64,000 bases of DNA from positions 124,001 through 188,000 of the forward strand of contig JAKPDO010000017.1 of the NCBI GenBank assembly GCA_029552545.1, given 5' to 3'. This stretch comes from Planctomycetota bacterium (GTDB taxonomy: Bacteria; Planctomycetota; Phycisphaerae; Sedimentisphaerales; Anaerohalosphaeraceae). The position numbers were made by a program, and so were the translations under genes. Below, piece after piece: positions 8,864 through 15,922 of this stretch. Numbering within the stretch: the first letter of the stretch is position 1; every line of letters starts with the position of its first letter. The notes under the pieces are model-generated. The model did not search any database, was not told where the DNA came from, and worked only from the letters and a program-made list of their open reading frames with translations.

Positions 8864-9712
8864 TCAGCGTCCGACCAGCACAAATTCGCATGCGCTGCTC
8901 AGACGATAAACCGTCCGATAATTCTCCTCAGTCGGTCGGGAAAAAAGCCGTTGGGCCCGTGCAGGGTCCACCTCGAAAAGCCCGACCCCCCGCAGCTCCA
9001 GCCGCAGGAACGCATCTGCACGCCCCCCGGAAAAATGCCGGGCCTCTATCACACTCGGCACCGAAAATCCTTGCTCCGTCGGGACATAATCATCCATTTG
9101 AATCCGGACATTTTGCCGCCCCTGCGAGTCAGCGGATTCAATCGAAATCACCTGATAATCGCAAGCCCTTATCCAGATTTTTCGAATCAGCACCCCATTC
9201 GGGTCCGTCAAGGTCAAAACATCGAATCCGTTGTGCCAGTCCAGGGCCCAATTTGCATCAACCTGAACAACCCCGAGGGCTTCAATTACATTCCACGGGT
9301 TAAACTGAAGCATTTCCCTGCACTGCTCGGCGGCCTGCCGGGTTCCCCACCAATAGGTATCAATCTCCGGCTTGACCATCATCCAGAAGGCCTCCGCGTT
9401 GGTGCCGAAGCGAATTTCACCGAACTTGTCGCCCCGGACAAACAAACAATCCGGCGGAACATACCGGAACTGTGCATCAAATGTTTCTTTGCGAACCTTC
9501 CCCTCTGAATCCGTCCATTCGAGAAAACAGCGGGCCGAGGCCTTCAGCGGATGAAGATTGGCCCGTTTCATCGCCAGGGCCTTCACGGCCTCCTCAATCG
9601 TCCCCTTGCCCCGACAAGGCCGAACTTGCGCCGGCGGCATCGACGAAGGGGAGGCACAGCCGGCCTGAAAGACCGCCCAGACAACCAGCAAAATCAATCC
9701 GTTTCGAAACAC
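8864..9712 (-). CDS. Outer-membrane-type lipoprotein, LolA/DUF4292-like
   Basis: A 282-residue lipoprotein. The N-terminus is hydrophobic and ends in the lipobox FQAGC (Cys19), so it should be lipidated and carried to the envelope. The body is a run of amphipathic beta-strands with paired residues such as ARCFLEWTD, FDAQFRYVPPDCLFVRGD and DVLTLTDPNGVLIRKIWI. This is the half-barrel pattern of LolA/LolB and DUF4292 proteins, which bind acyl chains. The start is GTG, with AGGG six bases ahead, just past the stop of the upstream gene. It is the last gene of a four-gene minus-strand run starting at 12134. The fold is inferred from pattern only. Confidence 0.7.
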   Translation of the reverse strand: MFRNGLILLVVWAVFQAGCASPSSMPPAQVRPCRGKGTIEEAVKALAMKRANLHPLKASARCFLEWTDSEGKVRKETFDAQFRYVPPDCLFVRGDKFGEIRFGTNAEAFWMMVKPEIDTYWWGTRQAAEQCREMLQFNPWNVIEALGVVQVDANWALDWHNGFDVLTLTDPNGVLIRKIWIRACDYQVISIESADSQGRQNVRIQMDDYVPTEQGFSVPSVIEARHFSGGRADAFLRLELRGVGLFEVDPARAQRLFSRPTEENYRTVYRLSSACEFVLVGR

Positions 9713-9720
9713 GCGTTGCC

Positions 9721-10215
9721 CTAATCCAGTTCCGTCTGAAGAATCTGCCCCATCTGCTCAGAGAGCTGCTGAATCTGCTCATCCGTCAGGTTCGGATTGA
9801 CAACCTCCTCCAGCCGCTCCTGACCGACCACCCGAACCGTCCAGATTTCCCGCCCCCCTTCGACCCGACTGGCCTCATACTTCAGCCGTTTCTTGCGCAT
9901 CAGAATCAGCATCAAAACAAAACGAAAATTCAGCTTCTCCGGCTCCGTTTCCGATGCCAGACGGTCAAAAAACGCCAGCAGCATCTCCGGCTCGATAAAA
10001 AGCTGCTGCTTTTTTTTCTGGGGGTTTGGCATGCGGGTTTTCCAGAAACAATACACCGCCGGCCGATTCGCCTCCCAGTATTCCCGGCAGAAATCCCGCC
10101 GTTCAAATCCCTCCGGCGTTTCCACCAGCGCGGCATAATACTCCTCTTCCGGCGCAAACTCCCGGCCTGTCACCCAACAGCGTCCAAGCGGTTTTTTAAT
10201 CTCCCATTCCGACAT
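9721..10215 (-). CDS. Conserved hypothetical protein with N-terminal Cys motif
   Basis: A 164-residue soluble protein. The N-terminus (RCWVTGREFAPEEEYYAAL) places one Cys beside a Tyr/Glu-rich strand, and FCREYW follows near residue 43. The middle, LLAFFDRLASE...LNFRFVLMLILMRKKRL, reads as helices. The C-terminus (LTDEQIQQLSEQMGQIL) is an amphipathic helix. I do not recognise a named family. It overlaps the ComEA-like gene by 20 bases and sits five bases ahead of the LolA-like lipoprotein start codon, so the three are probably translated from one mRNA. A role tied to that lipoprotein is possible. Confidence 0.7.
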   Translation of the reverse strand: MSEWEIKKPLGRCWVTGREFAPEEEYYAALVETPEGFERRDFCREYWEANRPAVYCFWKTRMPNPQKKKQQLFIEPEMLLAFFDRLASETEPEKLNFRFVLMLILMRKKRLKYEASRVEGGREIWTVRVVGQERLEEVVNPNLTDEQIQQLSEQMGQILQTELD

Positions 10216-10621
10216 TCTGACCTTCGTTTGTTTCCTCGGTTGTCATCTGTTCCTGCTCAAAAGCAAGAAACGGAGCAATTTTTGAGACGGTTTTCGGGCC
10301 GATTCCTGATACGTTTTCCAAATCCTCCGGCCTCTCAAAACTCCTTCCGTCTGTCTGCTGCCGATACCGAAGCATCTGCAGGGCCCGGACCGGCCCAATT
10401 CCCTCCAGCCGCATCAGACTGCCCATTGAAGCCGTATTCGGATTCACCGTACCGGCAAGACCCGCTCCCGCCTTCCCTTCCTGCTGTCGAAAACACATCC
10501 ATCCCCAAAACAGCCCGGAAACAATACACAGCCCCACAACCGCTTGCACCCCTCGAATGCCCTTTTCAAGACCGATGCCGGTGCCTGAATCTGGAGAATC
10601 ATTCAAATCATCGGCCGCCAT
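10196..10621 (-). CDS. ComEA-like helix-hairpin-helix DNA-binding protein
   Basis: A 141-residue protein with one membrane anchor near residues 27-44 (AVVGLCIVSGLFWGWMCF) and a C-terminal pair of helix-hairpin-helix motifs. The first is VNPNTASMGSLMRLEGIGPV and the second FERPEDLENVSGIGPKTV. This layout is that of ComEA, which binds double-stranded DNA outside the inner membrane in natural transformation. HhH proteins of this size also occur outside competence systems, and no comEC or comF is near. ATG 10621 is eight bases after the GH10-like stop; a TTG seven codons earlier, overlapping that stop, is less likely. Confidence 0.75.
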   Translation of the reverse strand: MAADDLNDSPDSGTGIGLEKGIRGVQAVVGLCIVSGLFWGWMCFRQQEGKAGAGLAGTVNPNTASMGSLMRLEGIGPVRALQMLRYRQQTDGRSFERPEDLENVSGIGPKTVSKIAPFLAFEQEQMTTEETNEGQNVGMGD

Positions 10622-10628
10622 ACAGACT

Positions 10629-12134
10629 CTATCGCTTTTCAATCAATTTCTGAAATTTTACAATGCTCAGGAGTGCCTTCTTGGGATTCAGATGTTCATC
10701 CAAAAGTCCCTGTCCAGCCAGCGCATTGTGATTTCCGTCGGCCAAAGCCCCGTATGTAACCGTATTGATAAACGAGCGGCTCAGCGCGGCTTTGTAGAAA
10801 CTTTCAATCCACTGGGCCTGAATCTCCTCCGTCCACGGTTTGTGCCAATAGCCGCACAGCTGCGGGTCTCCCTGGGGCATCGAAATCCGATCCGGAACAG
10901 CCACACTTGTAATATGCACCGGCTTGGCCACTTGGGCAAAGAAATCCAGACGCGAGGAAATCTGCATCATATCCCGGACATGCATTCCCGGCAGATTGGC
11001 CCCGAACTGCAGCTGCAAGCCGACGGCGTCAAAGTTAATCCCGCTTTGGATAATCATATCCGTATAAACGAGGGGCGGAATGGTTGAGCGGTCGGTGGCG
11101 TAATATTCTCCCCACGGAAAAACGATTTCGATGATTTTCCGCGACTTGGTATCCGCTGTCTTGGCCGCCAGGCAGGCCGTCCGCGTCATTTCAATCACCT
11201 GCTCAAAGGTAAAGCCGAAACAATTCCACGCATGCATTCCGGAAATCACCCGCCAGGCATGAACGTATTTGGCATAACGCGCCACCGTTCGGGCCACAAA
11301 CTCATACGCCGCCTCCCGGATTTTTTCAAACTCTTTTTCTTCCGCAGACAGCCACGCAGGTACACTGCTCGGATGAAAACGAAGCAAGGGACCTGCACAG
11401 AGGGCCAGACGGCGGCCTGCCAGCAATTCCATACAGCGGTCAATCGCCTCAAAATCATAGCAACCGGGCTTGGTCTCAATCTGCCCCCATTCCATCGGAA
11501 TCGTTACAAATCCGAAAATCTCGAGCAGCCATTTCCGATAAGTTGCATCCTCTATCCGATTCAAATCAATCCCAACGCCGAGAGAATGACGCCCGAGCCC
11601 GCGATGTCGGCAGCGCAAAGCCAAAAGCTGGTCGGCATGACGGGCCGCCAGCTGCTCGGAAAACTGAAGCCCCTTTTCCAGGGATTGGTCTGCAAGGACA
11701 GAGGCCTTCGCGGGATCCGCAATATGAAGGAGAGACTGGATAAACAAATCCTGCGCTTCATGGGCCAAATCGGCAAAGCGGGTATCCTCCTCAAACAAAG
11801 CCCAATCCTCGCGCTTCAGCGTAATCTGCATCAGGCGGGCCCGCGCCAGCTCTATATTCAAATTGTAGGGCTCCTGCCGGTCCGGAAGTCGAGTGGTCGA
11901 CAAAAGCAGTCGCCCTGCCCCTTTGACAGGCCAAAGCAGCGCCACCCCGGCCGAATCCGGACTCCGCTTGGTACATTCCAGCAGACCGTCCTTGTAGTCC
12001 ATCTGAACCTGATAAAGCGGAATCTGGTCCGCTCCAAACATATAAGCAGCCGCCAGAGAAAAATCCTCCGCCGGCTTACCGTCCTGAAACACCTGAAACT
12101 TCAAATATCCGCTCCCAATTGGAAAAACATTCAT
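10629..12134 (-). CDS. GH10-like (xylanase-fold) protein lacking both catalytic glutamates
   Basis: A 501-residue protein without a signal peptide. Residues about 1-180 form a beta-rich domain plus helices of unknown type. Residues about 185-480 follow the GH10 (beta/alpha)8 layout: GFVTIPMEWGQIETKPGCYD, then FHPSSVPAWL, AWRVISGMHAWN and INFDAVGLQLQFG, then PVHITSVAVP. In active GH10 enzymes the WDVVNE motif holds the acid/base Glu and ITELD the nucleophile. Here the corresponding residues read Gly299 and Ser410. The protein is therefore unlikely to be a retaining xylanase. It heads a four-gene run with the ComEA-like and lipoprotein genes. A carbohydrate-binding or structural role is inference. 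Confidence 0.72.
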   Translation of the reverse strand: MNVFPIGSGYLKFQVFQDGKPAEDFSLAAAYMFGADQIPLYQVQMDYKDGLLECTKRSPDSAGVALLWPVKGAGRLLLSTTRLPDRQEPYNLNIELARARLMQITLKREDWALFEEDTRFADLAHEAQDLFIQSLLHIADPAKASVLADQSLEKGLQFSEQLAARHADQLLALRCRHRGLGRHSLGVGIDLNRIEDATYRKWLLEIFGFVTIPMEWGQIETKPGCYDFEAIDRCMELLAGRRLALCAGPLLRFHPSSVPAWLSAEEKEFEKIREAAYEFVARTVARYAKYVHAWRVISGMHAWNCFGFTFEQVIEMTRTACLAAKTADTKSRKIIEIVFPWGEYYATDRSTIPPLVYTDMIIQSGINFDAVGLQLQFGANLPGMHVRDMMQISSRLDFFAQVAKPVHITSVAVPDRISMPQGDPQLCGYWHKPWTEEIQAQWIESFYKAALSRSFINTVTYGALADGNHNALAGQGLLDEHLNPKKALLSIVKFQKLIEKR

Positions 12135-12224
12135 TGAACTTTTAAATCCAGCGCTTTGGGGATTATAGCAAAACCCCGTTCGGATGCAATTGATTCCTTC
12201 TCGAGAGGTCTATCCAGATAAAAC

Positions 12225-12254
12225 AAAAAAACCGCGGTCGAAATCCCGCGGTTT
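12225..12254 (-). terminator. Intrinsic terminator of the amidase-like gene
   Basis: On the minus strand, AAACCGCGG pairs with CCGCGGTTT around an eight-base loop and continues into TTTTTTT. It lies 23 bases past the stop at 12278. Confidence 0.9.
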
Positions 12255-12277
12255 GGAAACATCAAAAAAACATCCGC

Positions 12278-12841
12278 TTAAAACTGCCAGTTTGCAGGGT
12301 AGTGGATATATTGCGTCTTGATATTGAATCGACGGCTCAGTGCCTCTACCAGTGCCGCCGTTCGACGCAGCTGATAAGCCGTCACAGGGCTGTCATACAA
12401 ATCCGCCACCACACAGATTCGAATGATTCCGTTGGTGGTCTTCTGCTGAATCCAGCTGTCTGTACACTGAATCTGCCCGTCTCCGGCCCCCTTGCCGTTG
12501 CCGACAAGAAAATGAAAATCGGCCCGTGCGGTCCCGCGAAGGGAGGAAATCATCGCCACATCGCCCGCATTTCCGGAATTCGTCCGGCTGTAATAGACCT
12601 CGATTCGATTCCACTCCGCAGGCCGTGCTGTTATCGGACGAAACGCCGCCTTCTCAATGGGATCCAATCGTAAATAACTGGCCAGACTGTAGGCCCCGGT
12701 CATAGGGGTCTTCTGGTCGAGGGCCATCAGAAGCAAACCGGCAATAGTCATTGAAGCAACCAGTGAGACCCATACGAAGAACGTGCGATTCCGACGATTC
12801 ATGCCCATCCCTGTGCGCTCATTCCAAGATTTCCATCTCAT
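12278..12841 (-). CDS. Membrane-anchored, amidase_2/PGRP-like protein with altered active site
   Basis: About 187 residues from the chosen ATG. A basic N-terminus and one membrane helix (about 20-42, FFVWVSLVASMTIAGLLLMA) precede a domain with the pattern of N-acetylmuramoyl-L-alanine amidase type 2/PGRP proteins: IEVYYSRTNSG, then FHFLVGNGKGAGDGQI, SWIQQKTTNGIIRICVVADL and YQLRRTAALVEALSRRF. Active members start with an IVIHHSAT-like strand whose first His binds zinc. Here it is YYSRT, so at least that ligand is missing. The start is uncertain; GTG at 12904 and ATG at 12802 are alternatives. It could bind peptidoglycan without cleaving it. Confidence 0.62.
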   Translation of the reverse strand: MRWKSWNERTGMGMNRRNRTFFVWVSLVASMTIAGLLLMALDQKTPMTGAYSLASYLRLDPIEKAAFRPITARPAEWNRIEVYYSRTNSGNAGDVAMISSLRGTARADFHFLVGNGKGAGDGQIQCTDSWIQQKTTNGIIRICVVADLYDSPVTAYQLRRTAALVEALSRRFNIKTQYIHYPANWQF

Positions 12842-13058
12842 AACATCCTGCCTATTGTACCAGTTATTTCGGCGCTTCAAACAAAAATCCTGAAACTTTT
12901 TCACCTCGTCTTACAAAATATAAAAAATAAAATGTGTGCAAGATTCATAAAATACCATTCAAATCATCCGTACGCTCTGTAGCGAATCCGCCGGGGAAAG
13001 TTTGTAGGGTTTATAGGGGATAAATCAAGAAAAAAACGGCGGCAGGTTTGGAAATTGC

Positions 13059-13088
13059 TTGACGCATCCTTCCCCATTTTCATAGTAT
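13059..13088 (+). promoter_or_regulatory. Sigma70-type promoter of the HD-like gene
   Basis: TTGACG (13059-13064) and TAGTAT (13083-13088) are 18 bases apart. Transcription would start near 13095, leaving a leader of about 23 bases that includes the AGGAGG site. Confidence 0.55.
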
Positions 13089-13117
13089 AGGACTTGCGCA
13101 AACAGGAGGATGGATGC

Positions 13118-13822
13118 ATGGAAGAGATAGAAGGGATTCGCCGACTCGCAGAGGAGGTGTTAACCTTTCAGGGGCCCTCGGGACACTCGGAGCGATGGCT
13201 TTGGGAGAAAGCCGCACGGATTGCACGGAATGCGGAACTGATCACCAAATTACCCGAATTAACAAAAAAGGGCGAATCCTTCGACATCTTCTCCCTCTTG
13301 GCCGCTGCGTATCTATCCGATGCGGGATACCGGCTTTACAGTCAGGTCAAAGGCCAAACTCTGGCAGAGGCGGTGGTGGAACTCCGAGGGAGGCAATTAC
13401 GAGATTACTCCATTCAACTGGTCAAAGAGAAGGAAACGGCTTCCTTGTTTAAGGGCAAAACGGACCATATATGTCGCATAATTGCAGAGGTCGAAAACCG
13501 CTCTACCCAGCTGACTGAAGCCAAAATTCTTTCCGATGCCCGCCTGCTCGATGAGATTGGAGCCATCGGACTTTTTCAGGAAATCCGCCGGTATTTTCTT
13601 CAGGGCAAAGGGGCCGGCGCCCTCCTGGAGGGATGGGACCGCAGGATAGAATACCGCTACTGGGAAGCCCGTCTCAAAGAAGGGTTTCACTACCAAACCG
13701 TCCGTCAAATCGCTCAAGGCCGATTTGCGGCGATGGAACAATACATCCGTCAGCTCCGCAAAGAATACCTCGGCCAGGACCTTCAAAACATAGAACTTGA
13801 ATCCTTCAATACAATCTCCTAA
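13118..13822 (+). CDS. HD-fold protein with degenerate metal site
   Basis: A 234-residue soluble helical protein. Start ATG 13118 lies eight bases after AGGAGG. The end of the HD core is recognisable: KILSDARLLDEIGAIGLFQE matches the QDADRLDAIGAIGIAR segment of YedJ/YpgQ-type HD phosphohydrolases. The hallmark His-Asp pair is changed: the usual LLHDIG helix reads YLSDAG (Ser67-Asp68). The first His (GHSER, His23) is kept, while the later HH helix reads EVENRS. Metal-dependent phosphohydrolysis is therefore doubtful. The gene precedes coaD by 48 bases and may be co-transcribed with it. Confidence 0.65.
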   Translation: MEEIEGIRRLAEEVLTFQGPSGHSERWLWEKAARIARNAELITKLPELTKKGESFDIFSLLAAAYLSDAGYRLYSQVKGQTLAEAVVELRGRQLRDYSIQLVKEKETASLFKGKTDHICRIIAEVENRSTQLTEAKILSDARLLDEIGAIGLFQEIRRYFLQGKGAGALLEGWDRRIEYRYWEARLKEGFHYQTVRQIAQGRFAAMEQYIRQLRKEYLGQDLQNIELESFNTIS

Positions 13823-13870
13823 TATTGTCAAAAACAGCCAACGTTTTCCGGACAAAAAAGGGAAGTTCCG

Positions 13871-14392
13871 ATGAAGCAGCGGTCGATTACTGCGATTTTT
13901 CCGGGTTCTTTTGACCCTATTACCAACGGGCATCTGGATGTGATTCGCCGGGGGTATAAACTGTTTGATCAACTGATTGTGGCGGTCGGACAAAATCCCG
14001 GAAAAGAAGAGCTGTTCACCAAAGCCGAACGGGTGGAGATGATTCGCGCTCTTGTATCGGATTTGCCCGGCGTAACCGTCGAAAGCTATGATACCCTCAC
14101 GGTGGAATTTGCCGCTCACAGAGGAGCCCAGGTTATGCTGCGGGGCCTGCGAAACCTCACCGATGTTGAATATGAGTTCCAGCTGGCTATGACCAACCGA
14201 AAAATCGCCGGCATCGAAACCGTCTTTATCATGACCAGTGAAGAATACGGCTATGTCAACTCTACGATGGTCCGCCAGCTGGCCCTGCTGGGCGGGGATG
14301 TTTCCGGGCTGATCCCCCCCTCCGTCTATCAGCGGCTCCGGCAGAAATTAGCCGTTCGAAAACCCGCCAAACAAAACGATGTGCCGGAATAA
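13871..14392 (+). CDS. coaD: Phosphopantetheine adenylyltransferase
   Basis: CoaD joins 4'-phosphopantetheine and ATP to give dephospho-CoA, the penultimate step of CoA synthesis in the cytosol. The 173-residue protein has the nucleotidyltransferase motif FPGSFDPITNGHLDVI (T/HxGH), the substrate loop AVGQNP, RGLRNLTDVEYEFQ and the C-terminal ISSTMVR-like motif NSTMVRQLALLGGDV. Length and motif order are standard for the family. It follows the HD-like gene on the same strand. The next gene converges on it from the other side. Confidence 0.95.
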   Translation: MKQRSITAIFPGSFDPITNGHLDVIRRGYKLFDQLIVAVGQNPGKEELFTKAERVEMIRALVSDLPGVTVESYDTLTVEFAAHRGAQVMLRGLRNLTDVEYEFQLAMTNRKIAGIETVFIMTSEEYGYVNSTMVRQLALLGGDVSGLIPPSVYQRLRQKLAVRKPAKQNDVPE

Positions 14393-14416
14393 GGTATCTC
14401 CCGTAAAAGAAGAGGA

Positions 14417-14878
14417 TTACACGGTTCGTTCCGGAAAAATGGACTTGTATTCTTTTTCCAACTGCAGCAGATGCCGCATTTCCTCCTGACTTAACTGAAA
14501 GAAAATATCCGCAATTTCCGGTTTGTCGGCCTTTCCCATCCATTCTGCAAACAAATGAAACGATTCACGCTGTCGTTGAATCGCCAGCTCAAACGCATCC
14601 TGAATAAGCATCCGTTTGGCCAGAAACTTCCACTCCGGCCATTCTTCTTTTTCCGTCAGTTCGGAAACATCCGGCTCCGAAACCGTCAAACCGATTTTGT
14701 ACAGCTCCATTTCAATTTTTTTTCGCTGCCGTTCTTCGGCCTGTGCCAGTGCCAGGAAAATGGCCTGAGCAGCGGTATTTTCCACACTATCCGCCAAACG
14801 CCGATAGATTTTCTCTGAAAAAATCACGCGAGCCAGCACAAACTTCAGGATATCTTCAACGGTATGAAACTCAATCAT
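14417..14878 (-). CDS. Rubrerythrin/ferritin-like diiron-fold protein
   Basis: A four-helix protein of about 153 residues. Helix pairs carry glutamates in the ferritin-like order: E in FSEKIYRRLAD, EE in LAQAEERQRKKIE, E in FELAIQRQRESFHLF and EExxH in QLSQEEMRHLLQLE. In COG1633-type rubrerythrins the second helix usually reads ExxH; here it reads EERQR, so one His ligand appears to be replaced. No rubredoxin domain follows. Possible roles are iron or peroxide handling in an anaerobe. Start choice is between ATG 14878 (MIEFHTVEDI) and ATG 14890. It is convergent with coaD. Confidence 0.72.
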   Translation of the reverse strand: MIEFHTVEDILKFVLARVIFSEKIYRRLADSVENTAAQAIFLALAQAEERQRKKIEMELYKIGLTVSEPDVSELTEKEEWPEWKFLAKRMLIQDAFELAIQRQRESFHLFAEWMGKADKPEIADIFFQLSQEEMRHLLQLEKEYKSIFPERTV

Positions 14879-15060
14879 GACACTTCTCATCAAAAACGAA
14901 GTGAGAATAAAAGCCGAAACATTTTCCTTCTGAATTACCTTCCTTAACTACTCTCCTGCTGCACACAAAGTTCTTCCTATTCTATCTGAAAATTTTTGCC
15001 TGAAAAGCAGGATTTTTCCCGAAAATACATCAGAAAAAAACGGAGTCAGACAGGGGAAAA

Positions 15061-15489
15061 TTAGGCAAGCCACAGCTCAGGCCGGCTGAGGGCGTACTTC
15101 AAATCGATGTATCGATACGGCAAATCATATTGAACGCAGAGTTCTTTAAACCGCCGAATGGCTTCTTCGCTGAGCTGATGCTGCCGCCGCGGGTCCGATG
15201 TGCACGTAAAAATCCGGCAGGCGGCAAACCGGTACAGATAAACACCGCAAAGCCCGTTTTCCCGATACGGACAAACCCCATCCGTCATCACCCGAAAATC
15301 CAGGGGCAGATGATGGAGAAAATAAAGCATCTCCGGCGTTGTGATGTACAACCGATGCCCGTAATTCTCAAAATCACAGCAGGTCCCGCAGGCCCGACAA
15401 ACGGGATTCAGGGCCCCAATCGCCTCCGCCAGCCAATCATAGACCTGCTGAACGCGGGCAAGAATCTCATTCAGGACGTCCGTCGGCAT
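15061..15489 (-). CDS. YkgJ-type cysteine-cluster protein (second copy)
   Basis: A 142-residue soluble protein. Cysteines occur as CRACGTCCDF near residue 35, then GVCPYRENGLCGVY and ACRIFTC. This CxxCxxCC...C...C...C pattern is the YkgJ/CxxCxxCC family, proposed to bind zinc or an Fe-S cluster. The ATG at 15489 (MPTDVLNEIL) overlaps the end of the upstream YkgJ-type gene by 23 bases. Both follow ilvD, whose product needs an Fe-S cluster. A role in metal delivery is only a hypothesis. Confidence 0.75.
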   Translation of the reverse strand: MPTDVLNEILARVQQVYDWLAEAIGALNPVCRACGTCCDFENYGHRLYITTPEMLYFLHHLPLDFRVMTDGVCPYRENGLCGVYLYRFAACRIFTCTSDPRRQHQLSEEAIRRFKELCVQYDLPYRYIDLKYALSRPELWLA

Positions 15490-15922
15490 CCGGTTTTGCG
15501 GTTCGCCTGGATTCAATCTGTTCGAAACTCCACAAAGTACCCTGGTTGATGCCGGGGCATTTTTGCCCCGTCGCCTCCCACGCCTGCGGCGTGCGAAGGT
15601 TTTCATTCCAAAACGGCCAGGTTCGGCACTGAAGCGGCCGCACCGGATAGATCGCACAGCCGCGCCGCCCCCCGCCGAAGTCCGTCAGAAAAATACAGTC
15701 TTTGGTTCGCGGATGCTCAATGAGACTGAGCCGAAAGCCCACTCGACGGACATATTTTTCTCGAAAGACCTCCGGAAGGATTTTCAGATACGCCGCCGCC
15801 CGCTGAAGCTCTTTTCGGGTCAGCCAGATATATCCTTCCTGCGGTCCTGCACAGCACCGCCCGCATCCGAGACACGCAAAGAACAGCCCCTTTGCGTACC
15901 ACTTGCCCGCCCGAATGTCCAT
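15467..15922 (-). CDS. YkgJ-type zinc/iron-chelating cysteine-cluster protein
   Basis: A 151-residue soluble protein. The family signature is FFACLGCGRCCAGPQEGYIW near residues 14-33, with later cysteines in KDCIFL, GCAIYPVRPLQCRTWPFW and KCPG. The C-x-IY-x-R-P-xx-C motif is characteristic. The start ATG overlaps the ilvD stop in the arrangement TGATG, so translation is probably coupled. A longer upstream frame overlaps ilvD and is rejected. Members of this family coordinate zinc or iron; exact function is unknown. The second paralogue follows immediately. Confidence 0.8.
   Translation of the reverse strand: MDIRAGKWYAKGLFFACLGCGRCCAGPQEGYIWLTRKELQRAAAYLKILPEVFREKYVRRVGFRLSLIEHPRTKDCIFLTDFGGGRRGCAIYPVRPLQCRTWPFWNENLRTPQAWEATGQKCPGINQGTLWSFEQIESRRTAKPDADGRPE

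Noticed and set aside
10622..10642. Earlier TTG start for the ComEA-like protein
   Set aside because: It overlaps the upstream stop codon and lacks a ribosome site; ATG 10621 is preferred.
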